The notes: generated by a model not told the origin, from the sequence alone. A stretch of DNA of 64,000 bases from Notolepis coatsorum (GCA_963971535.1 OZ020586.1:73638949-73702948); one strand, 5' to 3'. Counted from the stretch's first letter, positions 1 to 11,400 are shown. Translations and numbers: made by a program.

Positions 1-56
1 CTATCTCCCCATCTGTCTGTCTGTCTGTCTCTCCTCTGTCTGTCTGTCTGCCTGCC

Positions 57-128
<72 letters not shown>

Positions 129-228
129 CTCTGTCTGTCTGTCTGTCTGTCTGCCTGCCTGTCTGTCTGTCTGTCTCTTCTCTCTCCCCGTCTGTCTGTC
201 TGTCCCTCCTCTGTTGTTGTTGAGTTTA
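1..228. repeat. (GTCT)n tetranucleotide microsatellite
   Basis: Almost uninterrupted CTGT/GTCT units with small CTCC and CTGCCTGC interruptions. It is cut by the window edge, so the full length is unknown. Confidence 0.95.
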
Positions 229-299
229 TAGGACTAGATAGTACAATCCCTTAGATAATCAGCACTTTGTATTGAATGGGGTAGTGGTAAAAGCTTCAC

Positions 300-550
300 T
301 GGGGTCTTCAGGTGGGCACCCTCCTTCATTGGTGTTTCGTTGACAGGCCCACGACACCTCCGAAGGGCTCAACGGCAACACCTGGCGTCCCAGGTGTGCC
401 CCCCTCTGCTTTTACCCCTCGATGGTCATTTTGCAGCCCAGTTGGGGTCCTTTCTCTTAATACATAGCCATCTGCTGCTTCGTTCGGCAGCCTATGACAG
501 TGTTTTGACAGCTTGTCGGAACGCCTGTCCTCGCACTCCCATCCCCTTAA
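300..550 (-). pseudogene. LINE reverse-transcriptase C-terminal fragment, distal piece
   Basis: Read on the minus strand from 550 downwards, this continues the frame of the fragment at 1446-2137: GMGVRGQAFRQAVKTLS, then a stop, then AAERSSRWLCIKRKDPNWAAK-like residues before a terminal stop. The two pieces are separated only by the TTAA-flanked element 551-1445, so they are one open frame split by an insertion. The in-frame stop shows it was already decaying. From about 230 to 420 the sequence looks like the 3' UTR of the same LINE. Confidence 0.6.
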
Positions 551-1445
551 CACATCCACCGCCAATCCCGTTGTACAGCGTGTTTGCCGGCCATGCGAAT
601 TCTGCCAAACCACGCTGTACAGCGATATTGAGATCATATTAAATGTTTTCGCCATGGCATTCATAATTCCGCCACCCAGCCTCTGGTGATATAGTACAAT
701 AGTGCAACGCCTCAATACCGCCGCCTGGTGGATGATCGGACGAGTTACAACCGGAAGTGGCCATCGGTGCATCTGGGAAATCCGTCCGGCAGTCACATAT
801 CGTTGCGGGACTACAGACAAACACTGGCGTGCATTTGGATCGCTGCCATAACTCAATAATCGATATGATTTGGGCGTTTATTGCGCCATACAAACCGGAA
901 ATTGATCTAGTAGATCGACGTCAAATAAGTGGGATCTTTTTCCTCCAGTCTCATCGGCGAACGGTAAGAGGACAGTAACGTTACTTTCAGCTTGATTGTT
1001 TATTCTTTTCACTGCAAACCGATCAGATCAATATATCACCCATACTACATAAAGCATTTACTGACGATCACGGAATTATAAACGACCCCTCCCCCCCTTT
1101 CATCCGTGCATGATGAATAATAACGTATACGATCATGTACAGTTTAATTTTTGATAATCTATATATGCGTTTATGCCTATAACTCACATTCTATGAATTA
1201 CTGCAGAAAACGATAAAAACATACTTATATTCTAGAAGGTATTTTTGGAAGAATCTATGAATGAAAAAGTATAACGTTCCTACATCCTGAACGATAGATA
1301 ATCGATGTTGAATGGGCCATAGTAATGTCAATTTAGCAATACAATTTAAAAAGTTATAGCCCTGCAAAGAAGGTGAACATCTCCATAGGCTTAGAGTGGT
1401 GGCAGTGAGCCTACATTGATGGATAGAAGCGTGGCAGGGAATGTG
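551..1445. mobile_element. Non-autonomous DNA transposon with TTAA target, copy 1
   Basis: The element is flanked by TTAA at 547-550 and 1446-1449. The termini are imperfect inverted repeats (left CACATCCACCGCC, right reverse complement CACATTCCCTGCC). The interior aligns by eye along most of its length with the second copy at 10346-11287. Shared stretches include cgccatggcattcataatt near 650 and tcatcggcgaacggtaagag near 950. No transposase frame is visible. A TTAA target fits piggyBac- or Kolobok-type elements; the superfamily assignment is inference. Confidence 0.75.
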
Positions 1446-2137
1446 TTAAGAAGCTTGGTTGTGGAAATGGCAACAAATCCTCTACACCCAACCTCAACCG
1501 GAAGCACCTGGGCACGCCAGCCGTGTTGTTCTGCCTCGGCTACTATGTCGGAGTACCTCAGTCGTTTACGTTCATATGCTTCACCAACTGCAGCCTCCCA
1601 TGGTACAGTTAGTTCTATAATGAATACAGACTTCTGGGAGGTTGATCACAAGACCAGGTCTGGCCTGAGGTTAGTTGTAATTATCTCAGGCGGAAAGATT
1701 AGTTTCTGGTCTAAGTCAACCTGCATTCTCCAGTCCCGGGCAGTGTCTAGGAGGGTTGCTTCTACTCTTGCAGATGGGTTTGCTGGTAGCTGTCCTGCTC
1801 TTACAAAGGAGGTGGTGTTTGAGTGTCTAGGCATTGGGGGAGGGAGGGCATTATTGGTAGTTCTCCTTCCTTCCAGGGTGATCGCCAGTTGTCTTAGGAC
1901 CTGGTTGTGTCGCCCTTGTGACAAACTGATTTTGCAGCCGGTGAGGATGTGCCTCAGTGTTGCGGGGGTTTGGCAAAGCGCACAAGAAGGATCTTCTCCA
2001 AACCACTGGTTTAGGTTCTTGGGCGTGGGAAGAACATCATAGGTGGCTCTGATGATGAAGCTGATTTGGCTTCCTTCCATCTCCCAAAGATCCTTCCATG
2101 TGAGCTTACGATGCTGACATATATATAATAAGAACAA
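1446..2137 (-). pseudogene. LINE reverse-transcriptase C-terminal fragment with CCHC motif
   Basis: Open minus-strand frame encoding WFGEDPSCALCQTPATLRH followed by ILTGC: a CX2CX7HX4C finger of the kind found after the RT domain in R2-, L1- and Utopia-like LINEs. It is followed by a conserved-looking tail (LRPDLVLWS, FIIELTVPWEAAVGEAYERK, PVEVGCRGFVAIS). No RT catalytic motifs are present, so this is a 5'-truncated copy ending near 2137. The frame continues across the TTAA insertion into 550-300. The exact LINE clade is uncertain. Confidence 0.65.
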
Positions 2138-2722
2138 TTCACTTTGTTACCCAATGGAATGTTGAAGTCATCATTGTTTGTTGGTTTAAAGGCTTATTGA
2201 TAACTAAGGACAGCACACACACACGTGGAAACACACACATACAAATATGCTAACAGGAATACAATACAATCTGAATTAAAGGCATACTGTACTGTGTTTC
2301 AGGCCAAAGGCGAGGCTCCATTATATTGTGACAAATCCGGTGAGGACCAGACTCGTCATGGTTCAAATACAAACAAATTCAAAAGGTCCACACAAGAGCA
2401 ATATCAATCAATACGAATATTTCTTGAATTAAGGCAAAAATCCAGTTTGATAAGCAAGAGAATGGTCATAGGCAGTCCGTGGGTCAAAAACACAAAACAG
2501 GCTCTCGTACAGAAAAAGGGATTGTTCGGTCCAGGGTAGTCGTCCGGTCCAGGGTCAGTACACAAGGGAGATTCTACCTCTCACCGTCACAACTCTGAAT
2601 ACTAAATCTCGCTCTCTCTACACCACAACTCCAACTCCTACTCCGCTCAACTCACTCCTCTCTATCTCAGTGTTAATGTAGTGTGTGGGACGATTGTGTG
2701 TGCACATGAGGTGTGTGTCAAC
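2138..2722. other. Unassigned intronic or intergenic DNA
   Basis: A short (CA)n tract lies near 2214-2240. Otherwise I see no exon, repeat end or RNA gene in this stretch. Confidence 0.5.
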
Positions 2723-2874
2723 TAGGGATGCTCGATATTGGCTTTTTTACCGATATCGATATACCGATAATGTCCAACTCTTAATTTCCGATACCGATAT
2801 CAACCGATACCGATATATGCAGGGTTTCCCCCACCAAAAAACGGAATAATTTCAGGTAATTAACATTACATATC
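2723..2874 (+). mobile_element. hAT-type MITE, left part (interrupted by LINE)
   Basis: Begins TAGGGATGCTCGATATT, matching the terminus of the complete copy at 60642-60973, and continues through the CCGATA-rich subterminal region and agggtttccc to 2874. There it is broken by the LINE. The sequence resumes at 9011 after the target-site duplication. Confidence 0.85.
2858..2874. repeat. Target-site duplication of the L1-like LINE, 5' copy
   Basis: aattaacattacatatc (17 nt) is repeated exactly at 9011-9027 directly after the LINE poly(A). Confidence 0.95.
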
Positions 2875-2980
2875 GACTTCCGGTATGAGAGCAGACGGGT
2901 AACACACGCGCGATAGAGCTCCTGGTCAAATGAGTGAAAAAACGGATAAAAAAAGACCCGAAAAGTAATTAAAAAGGAAA

Positions 2981-4069
2981 ATGCTCACGAGAAGTAAGGA
3001 AGAGACAACGATTGTGAAGGAAATAGAAATGGAGAACATACGAGAAGGAGAGAATTTGAAGAAACAGAATCCCCGAAGCGAAGCCGAGAAAAGCCAGGCG
3101 AAAGAAGGGGGAGGTACCACTGAGGCAGTCACGGGAATGCCAGGATGGGCCGTGATCATGCAGGCCGGGATACTGGAGAACATAACAGCGGCGATAAAAC
3201 TGAACACGGACACGATAAGGAATGATATTGGGAAGCTACGGGAGGAATTGAAGAAGGAACAGGAGGACTTCAGAGGTGAAATGAATACAGAAATCAAAAG
3301 GGTGGAGGAGAAGATGGCGGAACAGGACAGAAACGTGACCGAGTTACAGACTAGGACGTCACACGCGGAGGAATGGAACACGGAGATACACGAGGTATTA
3401 ACATGTGTGATTCAGAAACAAGAACAGATGGAGACAAAGATGTCGGACATGGAGGGGAGGTCACGGAGAAATAACATCAGAATATGGGGACTGAAAGAAG
3501 GAGTCGAAGGGGAATCGGTGACCCTATATGTGGAAAAGCTTATCAAAGAACAAATGAAGGAAACGGGACTGGAAAAAATGGAGATACAGAGGGCCCACAG
3601 GGCGTTGGCTCCGAGACCACAACCGGACAGACCTCCGAGGGCGGTGATTATTAACTTTCTGAGATTCGAGGTTAAGGAATTGGTACTCAGAACCGCGTGG
3701 ACCAAGAAGATTGAAATCGAAGGGAAAAGACTATCATTTGATCACGACTACTCGACAGCGGTAGCGATAACACGCAGGTCCTACGCGGGACTGAAGAAAA
3801 CCCTGAAAGAAAACGGAATGAGATTCCAGTCACCCATGACCTCGCTAAGGATTCACTGGGAGGAAGGGGCGGCGATGTACGCGACGGCACGAGAAGCGGA
3901 GCGAGAGATGAGACGGCGAGGGATGAGGATGTCGGAGGACGGAGAAGGAAGGAGGCGGGAGGAACAGACGCGGAGCCTGCAGCAGAGATTGGAAGGAGCC
4001 CGCAGGTGGATCAGAGTGGGAGACCGAAACAGGAGGGAGGAGAGAGGAGGAGGCGGAGGTGAAACGTGA
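2981..4069 (+). CDS. LINE ORF1 protein, L1 ORF1-like nucleic-acid-binding chaperone
   Basis: A 362-residue intact frame. In the L1 family ORF1p coats the element RNA and acts as a nucleic acid chaperone in the retrotransposition particle. Visible here are a charged N-terminus (residues 1-45), then a long heptad-like coiled coil of about residues 60-160 rich in E, K, R and L, ending in the EGRSRRNNIRIWGL motif (about 157-171) that opens the RRM of L1 ORF1 proteins. A basic C-terminal domain follows with RAVIINFLRF and RLSFDHDYS. The tail from about 310 is mostly Arg, Glu and Gly and looks low in complexity. The ATG at 2981 is the first in frame and follows a short 5' UTR. No frameshift or stop is seen, in contrast to ORF2. 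Confidence 0.88.
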   Translation: MLTRSKEETTIVKEIEMENIREGENLKKQNPRSEAEKSQAKEGGGTTEAVTGMPGWAVIMQAGILENITAAIKLNTDTIRNDIGKLREELKKEQEDFRGEMNTEIKRVEEKMAEQDRNVTELQTRTSHAEEWNTEIHEVLTCVIQKQEQMETKMSDMEGRSRRNNIRIWGLKEGVEGESVTLYVEKLIKEQMKETGLEKMEIQRAHRALAPRPQPDRPPRAVIINFLRFEVKELVLRTAWTKKIEIEGKRLSFDHDYSTAVAITRRSYAGLKKTLKENGMRFQSPMTSLRIHWEEGAAMYATAREAEREMRRRGMRMSEDGEGRRREEQTRSLQQRLEGARRWIRVGDRNRREERGGGGGET

Positions 4070-4837
4070 CGGAGCGAGGACGGAGACGGATGAGGAGGCC
4101 AGACGGAGAGGAGGCGGGAGGAGGCGAACGGATGAGTACACGCACAAGAGATTGAAAAAACTATTCAAATAGAGACAAAGTATAGAAACTGAAATAACAT
4201 ATGCATAAGCACACATTCCCAGGTAGAGGCAGGATATAGAAATGAACGTAACGTATACATGGACACATAATACACAAGCTGATGGAGGAAATAAATGGAA
4301 ATATAACTAGGTTTGAAAGGCGAGACACAGAACATACTGAAACAGATACATAGACACATGCTGTGAGTAACACAGTTGGGAGGGATTAAGGGGATAAATG
4401 GACATCACATAGAAAATAGAGGAGAGGAAAAGAAAATAATAAGGGGTACACGGGAGACACCGCACACGGATATGGGAGGAAGGAGGGACAATGAAACATA
4501 TGAGTCACATTGAGAGGGACCAAGAAAAGAGGGTCTTTGATCAAAAGGAAGGACAGAGCGCTTTTGACCAGGAGCTCGAAAGCAAAAAAAAAAACAGTAA
4601 GAAAGCTGGACAAATATGACGAGCGATTGGGGGCAAGGGTTTCAAACCCCCAAGCCGTCAGGAGGGGGCCCCTCGTTAGGAGGGCAATTACCCCTCACCC
4701 ACCAGCAGGGGACAGGGGGGGACATAGGGACCCCCCGAACGCCTTGGGAGCACTTTATGTAAAGTTTATGTTTTTTATTTATGTTAAGCACTATATGTAT
4801 TCGGTGAAGAGAGCGGAGGCTCCAACCGGAGGGGGGA
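4070..4837 (+). other. LINE inter-ORF region
   Basis: About 770 nt between ORF1 and ORF2. It is purine-rich at first, then holds a G/C-rich block near 4620-4740 (runs of gggg and cccc), which could form structure. Short open frames here do not resemble proteins. Confidence 0.6.
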
Positions 4838-6265
4838 ATGAGTGTGACATGGGGGGGACTGACAGACGAAAGAAGAAGAAAGATGACAAGGGTTAAAGGT
4901 ATAAAAATGATGTCGTTAAACGTTAATGGAATGAATAATGCGATAAAAAGGGGCAAAGTGATGTTGAAATGTAAAAAAAGTGAGATGGAAGTGATTTTTC
5001 TGCAGGAGACACATTTGGTAGCACAGGGTCATGAGAAACTGAAGAGATTTGGATATGAAAATGCATACTATAGTTCCTTTGAACAAAACCCGAGGAGAGG
5101 AGTAATCACGTTAATCAAAAACACAGTCAAATTTGAATTGATCAAGGAAGTAAGAGACAAGGAGGGAAGGTTTGTTCTGGTGAAGGGGAAAATGGAGGGC
5201 CAAATGGTTACGTTAGTAAATGTTTATGCACCCCCAGAGAGTGAGAGGGATTTATATGAGACTATTTTTGACATGATAGTGTTGGAACTAGAAGGGATAT
5301 TGATATGTACGGGAGATTTTAACGTAGTACTGAATCACGACCTAGACACCACGAGTAATAGAAAAGGACGGGCGCCCATCAGTAGATATATGAATATTCA
5401 GATGACGGAAATGGGAATTACAGACGTTTGGAGGGAGATGCACGCCATGGACAGGGAATACACACATTACTCACACCCACACGTGACATATGCGAGAATA
5501 GACTACTTTTTGATGACGACGGGGGACAGTTACAGGGCACGGGAGAGCAGTATAGGAGTAGCGGACATATCGGATCACAGTGCCATATATCTGACAGTAG
5601 ATCTAGAAGGGAGACGGAGGAACACGATTTGGAGACTAAATGTAGGAATATTAAATAACAAAGGGGTGGTGAGTCAGATCAAGGAGGAGATAGCCAGATA
5701 TAAGGAAGAAAATGACAACGGGGCGGTAGACCCGAACATTCTATGGGACACACTGAAGGTAGTGATAAGGGGGAAATTGATGGAAAAAACAGCAATGCTG
5801 AAGAAGGCCAGAACGGAGACATATCACAATCTGATAGGGAAGCTGAAGAAGCTAGAGGGGAGACACCAGATATCAAAAGAACAGGAAACGCTCGGAGAAA
5901 TCAAAGAAGTAAAGGCCAGGATAAATAGGGAATTATTGACGGAAATAGAAAAGAAAGCGAGGTTCATGAAACAAACGTACTATGAAGGGGGACCAAAAGC
6001 GACCAGACTGTTGGCTAGGAGAATTAGAACGCAACAGAAGTTGAACACGATACACACAATAAGGGATACAAAGACTAATGAAATATTGAGGGACCCAGCT
6101 GAAATAGAGAGGACATTTAGAGAATACTATGAGAAATTATACACACAGCCAAAAGCAGCGGGAGAAGAGGAAATAGAAACATATCTGGAGAAGCTAGAGT
6201 TACCATCGATAGGGAAAGAACAGAATGAAGAATTAAATAAGATTACAAGATGTATACATCGATAA
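4838..6265 (+). pseudogene. LINE ORF2 N-terminal part: APE-type endonuclease and linker
   Basis: A 475-residue frame carrying the target-nicking endonuclease of the LINE. Motifs in order: SLNVNGM (Asn), FLQETH (Glu), RRGVITLIKN, VTLVNVYAPP, GDFNVVLN (Asp-x-Asn), TYARIDYF, and ISDHSAIYL (Ser-Asp-His), which is the full APE catalytic set. After about residue 240 a basic helical linker leads to EQNEELNK, the usual entry into the RT domain. There the frame jumps: it runs only to CIHR and stops at 6265. The RT domain continues in another frame from 6250. The start may be the ATG at 4838 or the later one just before MSLNVNGM; the motif order does not decide this. Confidence 0.88.
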
Positions 6266-8445
6266 TATCAAAAAGATTTGAGACGTTTATGCCAGACATT
6301 ATAGATGAAGATCAAACTGGATTTATTAAAGGGAGACAGACACAGGACAACGTGAGAAAGACATTACACATAGTAGAGGAGATACAAAAACAAGGGGGTA
6401 GCGCGGTACTGATTAGCCTAGATGCAGAAAAAGCGTTCGACAGTGTGAGCTGGACATTTTTATATAAAACATTGATGAGGTTCGGACTGAACGAGAGGGC
6501 GATGAAGATGATCAAGGCACTATATCAAGAACCGACAGCGAGGGTTAAGGTGAATGGCAGCTTGACGGATAGAATCAGATTAGAGAGGGCTACCAGACAG
6601 GGATGTTGTCTCTCACCGACGCTCTTCGCCGTTTTCATAGAACCACTGGCACAACTGATCAGACAGACCGAGGACATCAAGGGAGTAAGGATAAAGGGAA
6701 CGGAATATAAACTAGGCCTATTTGCAGACGACGTGATAGTATACATGAGGCAACCAGAAAAGAGCTTCCCGGCACTGATGGATCTACTGAAGGAATATGG
6801 CCACTACTCAGGATACAAACTAAACGTGACAAAGACACAGACCTTAGCATGGAACTATTCTCCAACGACGGAAATGAGAGAACAGTACGGGATAAGATGG
6901 GACATGGACAAGATTAAATACTTAGGGGTGAACATCACGAGAGGGGTGGAGAAACTGTTTGAGGCGAATTATACACAGATAAATCAGAACATAAAGAGAG
7001 ACCTAGAGAGATGGACAGTAATGCCCTTGGACTTCAATTCAAGAATAGAGGTTATTAAAATGAACATACTATCAAGGTTACTGTACCTATTCCAGTCACT
7101 ACCGATACAAATACCACAGAATCAATTCAGGGAGTGGGACAGACTGATATCGAGGTTCATATGGGCGGGGAGAAGACCACGGGTCAGATATAAAACACTA
7201 CAACTACCAAAGGAAGAGGGAGGGATGGCAGTACCCAGCCTACAAGATTATTACTATGCAGCACAACTGAGAGCAGTGACGTGCTGGTGTAACGACAGAT
7301 ATGAGGCAAGATGGAAAGACATTGAAAAAGAAGGGGAGGGATACAAGGTACAAGCTCTGGTGGGAGATAGGGAACTATTTAAAGAAAAAGAGGGACTATT
7401 AGATCCAATCACCAAATGCACCTTGACCATATGGAACAGAGTAGTAAAAACACACAAATTGGAGAAGCAGTCAGGGGTCCTGAGATGGGTAGCACATGAC
7501 AAGAGATTCAAACCAGGGAGGTTAGACCATGGATTCAGAAGGTGGGAGAGGGGGGGGGCAACAGCAATATGCAAAATGATAGAGAAGGGAGAAATGCAGA
7601 CACTACAAAAATTAAAGGAGAAATTTGGACTAGAAAACAGGGACCACTTCAGATATCTACAGGTTAGAGACTACTACAACAAAGAAATAAGGGGGGCCAA
7701 AGACGAGGAACAGAATGGAATAATAAAGATGATAGTATGGGCATACGAAGGGGGGCAAGGAAGAGTAATATCAGCAATATACCGGGCTATAATGACCAGC
7801 AAGGGACACACGACCGATTATATAAGGGAGAAATGGGAGAGAGAACTAGAGATAGGAATAACAGGGAAGGAATGGGGGAACATATGTGAGGTACAACATT
7901 CAACAACAGGATCGAGAATATGGAAAGAATTTGGATGGAAAAACATAATCAGATTCTTTATAACCCCAGAGCTGAAGGGAAAATATGCACCAACACAAAA
8001 AGCATGCTGGAGGATGTGTGGGAAGGAGGGGGCAAATCACACGCACATATTCTGGGGATGTCAGAAGCTGAAGGGCTATTGGGAGGAGATAGGGGAAGCA
8101 ATGATCAGAATATTAGGATACGGGCTACCACAAACAGGACTGGTGCTTTACTTAGGAGACCTGACACATGAGGGAATACAAGGGGGGGACAAATATTTAA
8201 TAAAGATAATGTTGATAGCGGCCAGAAAAGCAATAACGAGACTGTGGTACAAGGAAGACCCACCGACAATAGCAAAATGGGTAGGAATAGTGGAAGAAAT
8301 ACAGGATATGGAAAGGATAACACACATGCTGAGGTTACAGGAAGAGAAATTTGGGGAAAGATGGGGAAAGTGGGAGGATTATAAAAGGAACGAGAACGAC
8401 ATCACAGAGGAAGAACCAAATGCAACACAAGAGAGCGAAGGGTAA
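6250..8445 (+). pseudogene. LINE ORF2 C-terminal part: reverse transcriptase and CCHC domain
   Basis: A 731-residue frame entering the RT domain late. It starts at YTSIISKRFE and DEDQTGFIKGRQTQDN, then shows catalytic motif A (ISLDAEKAFDSVSW), motif B (TRQGCCLSPTLFAVF), motif C (LFADDVIVYM, with the FADD aspartates), motif D (SGYKLNVTKTQ) and motif E (IKYLGVNI). Past the thumb and a long C-terminal region there is a cysteine/histidine cluster (CWRMCGKEGANHTHIFWGC), like the CCHC motif of L1 ORF2. The segment normally joining EELNK to this start (fingers, with the SPGPDG- and YRPISL-type motifs) is absent, so an internal deletion that also changed frame inactivated ORF2. The catalytic core otherwise looks intact. 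Confidence 0.9.
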
Positions 8446-9010
8446 AGGAGGAAAGATGTTCAAGCAGGGTCTATGAACCCATGTCACACACCTGTACTTT
8501 AGTTAATATTTTCTATTTTGTTTTTGGGATATTACAAGTGCTGAATGCGTTTATACCTTATTATTTATGTATGTTTAACGGTGTGATATTAAATATTCAG
8601 GGATGAGGTGGTTTGTGTATGGGTGAACCAAAAGGCAAAGTGAAAGTTAATAAACAAGAGAAAAAAAAAAGAAAGGACGAAGGAGAAGGGAAGAAAGAAG
8701 CTCAAGGAGGGTCTCTGGACCCAGATCACACATACAAACCTTAGTCAGCATTTATCGTCCTTGAGTAGGAATTACCTGTTTATGCCTGTTTAAGGGAGAT
8801 ACACAATCAACCTTTATATCAAATACCTAGAAAACAACAGTAGGGGAACCAGACAACTAACCATGTGATACCCATGTAAATATTTATGTGCACTGTTTTT
8901 TCTTTTTGTTTTTATTGTGATGCTAGTTTCTTCATTTTTTATTATTTATTTTTTGTAAGTGCTGTCTGTCTAAATAACTGTTAATAAAAAATTTAAGTTA
9001 AAAAAAAAAA
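8446..9010 (+). other. LINE 3' UTR with internal duplication and poly(A)
   Basis: Two related blocks, caagcagggtctatgaaccc (near 8460) and ctcaaggagggtctctggac (near 8701), are each followed by a similar cacac...ttagt segment, suggesting a degenerate tandem duplication of about 240 bp. The end is aataaaaaatttaagtt followed by a run of A. Confidence 0.7.
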
Positions 9011-9134
9011 AATTAACATTACATATCTCTTGTTGTGGAATTAACACAACATTATGCATACTTTTGACAATAAATAAAATCTGAATTTGTTCTTACTTGC
9101 TTGCCTGGGTAAATAAAGGTTATAGAAATGTAAA
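9011..9134 (+). mobile_element. hAT-type MITE, right part
   Basis: Begins with the duplicated 17-nt target (9011-9027), then follows the 60642-60973 copy through tgcttgcctgggtaaataaa. It lacks the terminal inverted repeat found in that copy, so the right end was lost or diverged after about 9134. Confidence 0.75.
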
Positions 9135-9295
9135 AAACAAAAATCTCTGCAGGTGTGCTCTATCAGTACTAATCAACTACCTAAGTGATGGATATATCTC
9201 CCGTCCTTCACATATCCAAAGGAGGGGGGAGGAGATCTGTCACAATATGTTGAATATTTTCTAAATTAAAACCATACGAAGGCAAACAGTCACTC

Positions 9296-9440
<145 letters not shown>

Positions 9441-9443
9441 CAG

Positions 9444-9569
9444 TTCTCAGGCCACTGTGCTGATGAGATGAGGAAGACCTATGCAGAGTTCTGCAGCCGA
9501 CACCCCAAGGCTGTCAAACTGTACAAGGAGCTGCTGGCAAGAGACAAGAGGTTCCAATACTTCATTCGG
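9444..9569 (+). CDS. arhgef2: arhgef2 window exon 1: DH domain, middle
   Basis: 126 nt, phase 0 at both ends. It encodes [17 protein letters not shown] and [18 protein letters not shown], the DH helices that precede conserved region 3. The acceptor is gtgacag directly after a long (GT)n tract and the donor is cgg|gtgaga. The length is divisible by three, so skipping would keep frame while removing core DH helices. Confidence 0.95.
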
Positions 9570-9673
9570 GTGAGAGAGAGAGAAAGCGAGAGATGGGGGG
9601 GAAGGGGTGGTGGTGGTGGTGGTGGGTTACGTAAAAGTACCATTGTATGTTACCATTGGTATGGTTTAATTAA

Positions 9674-9816
9674 GCATTACATCACGCGCAGGAGTGTGTT
9701 ATACGAATTAGATCATGCCTAGGGGTGGTTGTTAGGCCCGAGGCGCAGCCGAGGGTAGTTAGACCCCCCTAGGCATGATCTAATTCGTATAACACACGAC
9801 TTCAAGTGATGTAATG
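9674..9816. repeat. Long palindrome (foldback), copy 1
   Basis: The left arm runs from gcattacatcac through gtgttatacgaattagatc to catgcctagggg. The right arm is its near-perfect inverse (cccctaggcatgatctaa to gtgatgtaatg). The loop, about 40 nt, contains aggcgcagccgaggg. It directly precedes the terminal inverted repeat of the element at 9820-11873. Confidence 0.9.
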
Positions 9817-10205
9817 TCTTTTATACAATGGCCAAATTCATCCAACCTTATTGCTATACAATAAACACACAGTAATTGAAGCATAATGGAGATTTATTCA
9901 CAAAACCATCCGCAGAAAAAGTAGGTCCAAAAAGAAAAAAGAAAGTTGCCTCCGTGTCTAGAAGCAGGTGCGGTGCTTCAAAGCATGCCATCTAACAACA
10001 AACTTCATATAAATCCTCCAATGTATTATTGTTTTGACAATGGGTCATGACAAACCAATTACATAATCCAACATTGTGTAAACAACTAACATATTCCAGT
10101 TAACGGTATCTTTTAAAATTATTCGTTACGAATATATCCATACTTCCATTGTGTCCGGGACATCCAGTGAAATCGCTTTGTGCGACAGTGTCCTTTTGCA
10201 GAGGC

Positions 10206-10268
10206 AGGTTGCTACAAAGCATGCCATCTAACAGTGAAGTTAGCGGTTGTTATTTGATTGATTGATTG
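10206..10268. repeat. About 60-bp direct duplication flanking a LINE fragment, left copy
   Basis: Starts aggttgctacaaagcatgcc and ends in ttgattgattg units. It is repeated at 11401-11463 with one visible substitution. Confidence 0.8.
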
Positions 10269-10345
10269 ATTGATTGATTGAAATTTGTATTAACAGATTG
10301 CAGAATGGGTACAATACAGTACAGCTCAATACACACAATTGTTAA

Positions 10346-11287
10346 CACATTGTGCGCCAAGAACGGTGTAAATCGTTATTGCCCGCCATGCGTTGAACGC
10401 CAACAACGGCGTTTGGGATCAATATAAAAATATTTCGCCATGGCATTCATAATTCATCCAGCCTCCCTCCGGATCGCAGCCGGGCCGTGTTCTGATATTG
10501 CAACGCCTCAATACCGCCGCCTGGTGGATGGTCGGGCGAGTTACACTCACGCCAAACCGGAAGTGGCGATTGGTGCATCGAGGAAATTCCTCCGCCAGAG
10601 ATATATTGTGGCGTGGATCAATATACACACTCGAGTGCATTTGGATCGCTTTCGAAATGCAATAATCAATATGATTTCGGCATTTATTGTGTCATACACA
10701 CCGGAAATGGATCTAGCAGATCAACGTCAAATAATTGGGATATTTTTCCTCCAGTCTCATCGGCGAACGGTAAGAGGAAACTAACGTTACTTTCAGCTTG
10801 ATTGTCCATTTCTTTGTTTGCAATCAGTCTGATCAATATATCAACCCATACTAAATAAAGCCGTTACTGACGATCAAGGAATTATAAACGACCCCCCCCC
10901 CCCCTTTCCTTCACGCATGATGAAGCATAATATCTACCGATCATATACATTTGAATTTTTTTATATAGCGTGTATAGGAAAGAAACGCCAATCGATAATC
11001 TATCATATGCTTCAGGGCCTATAACTAGCGTTTTTGGAATTACAGCAGAAAAGCTTAAAAACATACTTATATTCTCGACGGTATTAACACAACATGTATG
11101 AATGAAAAAATATAACATTCCCACATCCGGAACGATAGATACCCGATGTTGAATGGGCCATAGTAATGCAGATATAGCTATAATATTTAAAAGGTTATAG
11201 CCCTGCAAAGAAGGTAAACATCTCCATAGGCTTACAGCGGTGGCAGAGAGGGCATAATGATGGGCACAATGCATGGCGCCCAATGTG
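10346..11287. mobile_element. Non-autonomous DNA transposon with TTAA target, copy 2
   Basis: 942 bp between TTAA at 10342-10345 and 11288-11291. The termini are inverted repeats of 13 bp with one mismatch (CACATTGTGCGCC and reverse complement CACATTGGGCGCC). The same target without the element reads ttgttaaggggatgcag at 46280-46297 and on the opposite strand near 23290-23312, so both ends are exact. It is related to copy 1 (551-1445). Confidence 0.9.
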
Positions 11288-11400
11288 TTAAGGGGATGCA
11301 GACCAGAGAAAGACTTTCGTCTAGTTTACATCAGGGTCCCCCATTTTCAATGCATCATAACATATATGACATACAGATAGACAGTGCTACATCTATACAT

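Larger units (their letters stand above)
2875..9010 (+). mobile_element. L1/Tx1-like LINE, nearly full length, inactive
   Basis: A two-ORF non-LTR retrotransposon of about 6.1 kb: 5' UTR, ORF1 (2981-4069), a long inter-ORF region, ORF2 (endonuclease then reverse transcriptase, 4838-8445), a 3' UTR, and an A-rich end (poly(A) 8999-9012). It is flanked by a perfect 17-bp duplication (2858-2874 and 9011-9027) and sits inside a hAT-type MITE whose uninterrupted copy is at 60642-60973. The copy is dead because ORF2 has lost the start of its RT domain. ORF1 coiled coil, APE-type endonuclease and a C-terminal CCHC-like motif fit the L1/Tx1 group; I cannot separate those clades by eye. Confidence 0.93.

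Noticed and set aside
4510..4896. 128-residue frame between LINE ORF1 and ORF2
   Set aside because: Low-complexity, overlaps the ORF2 start, no known domain.
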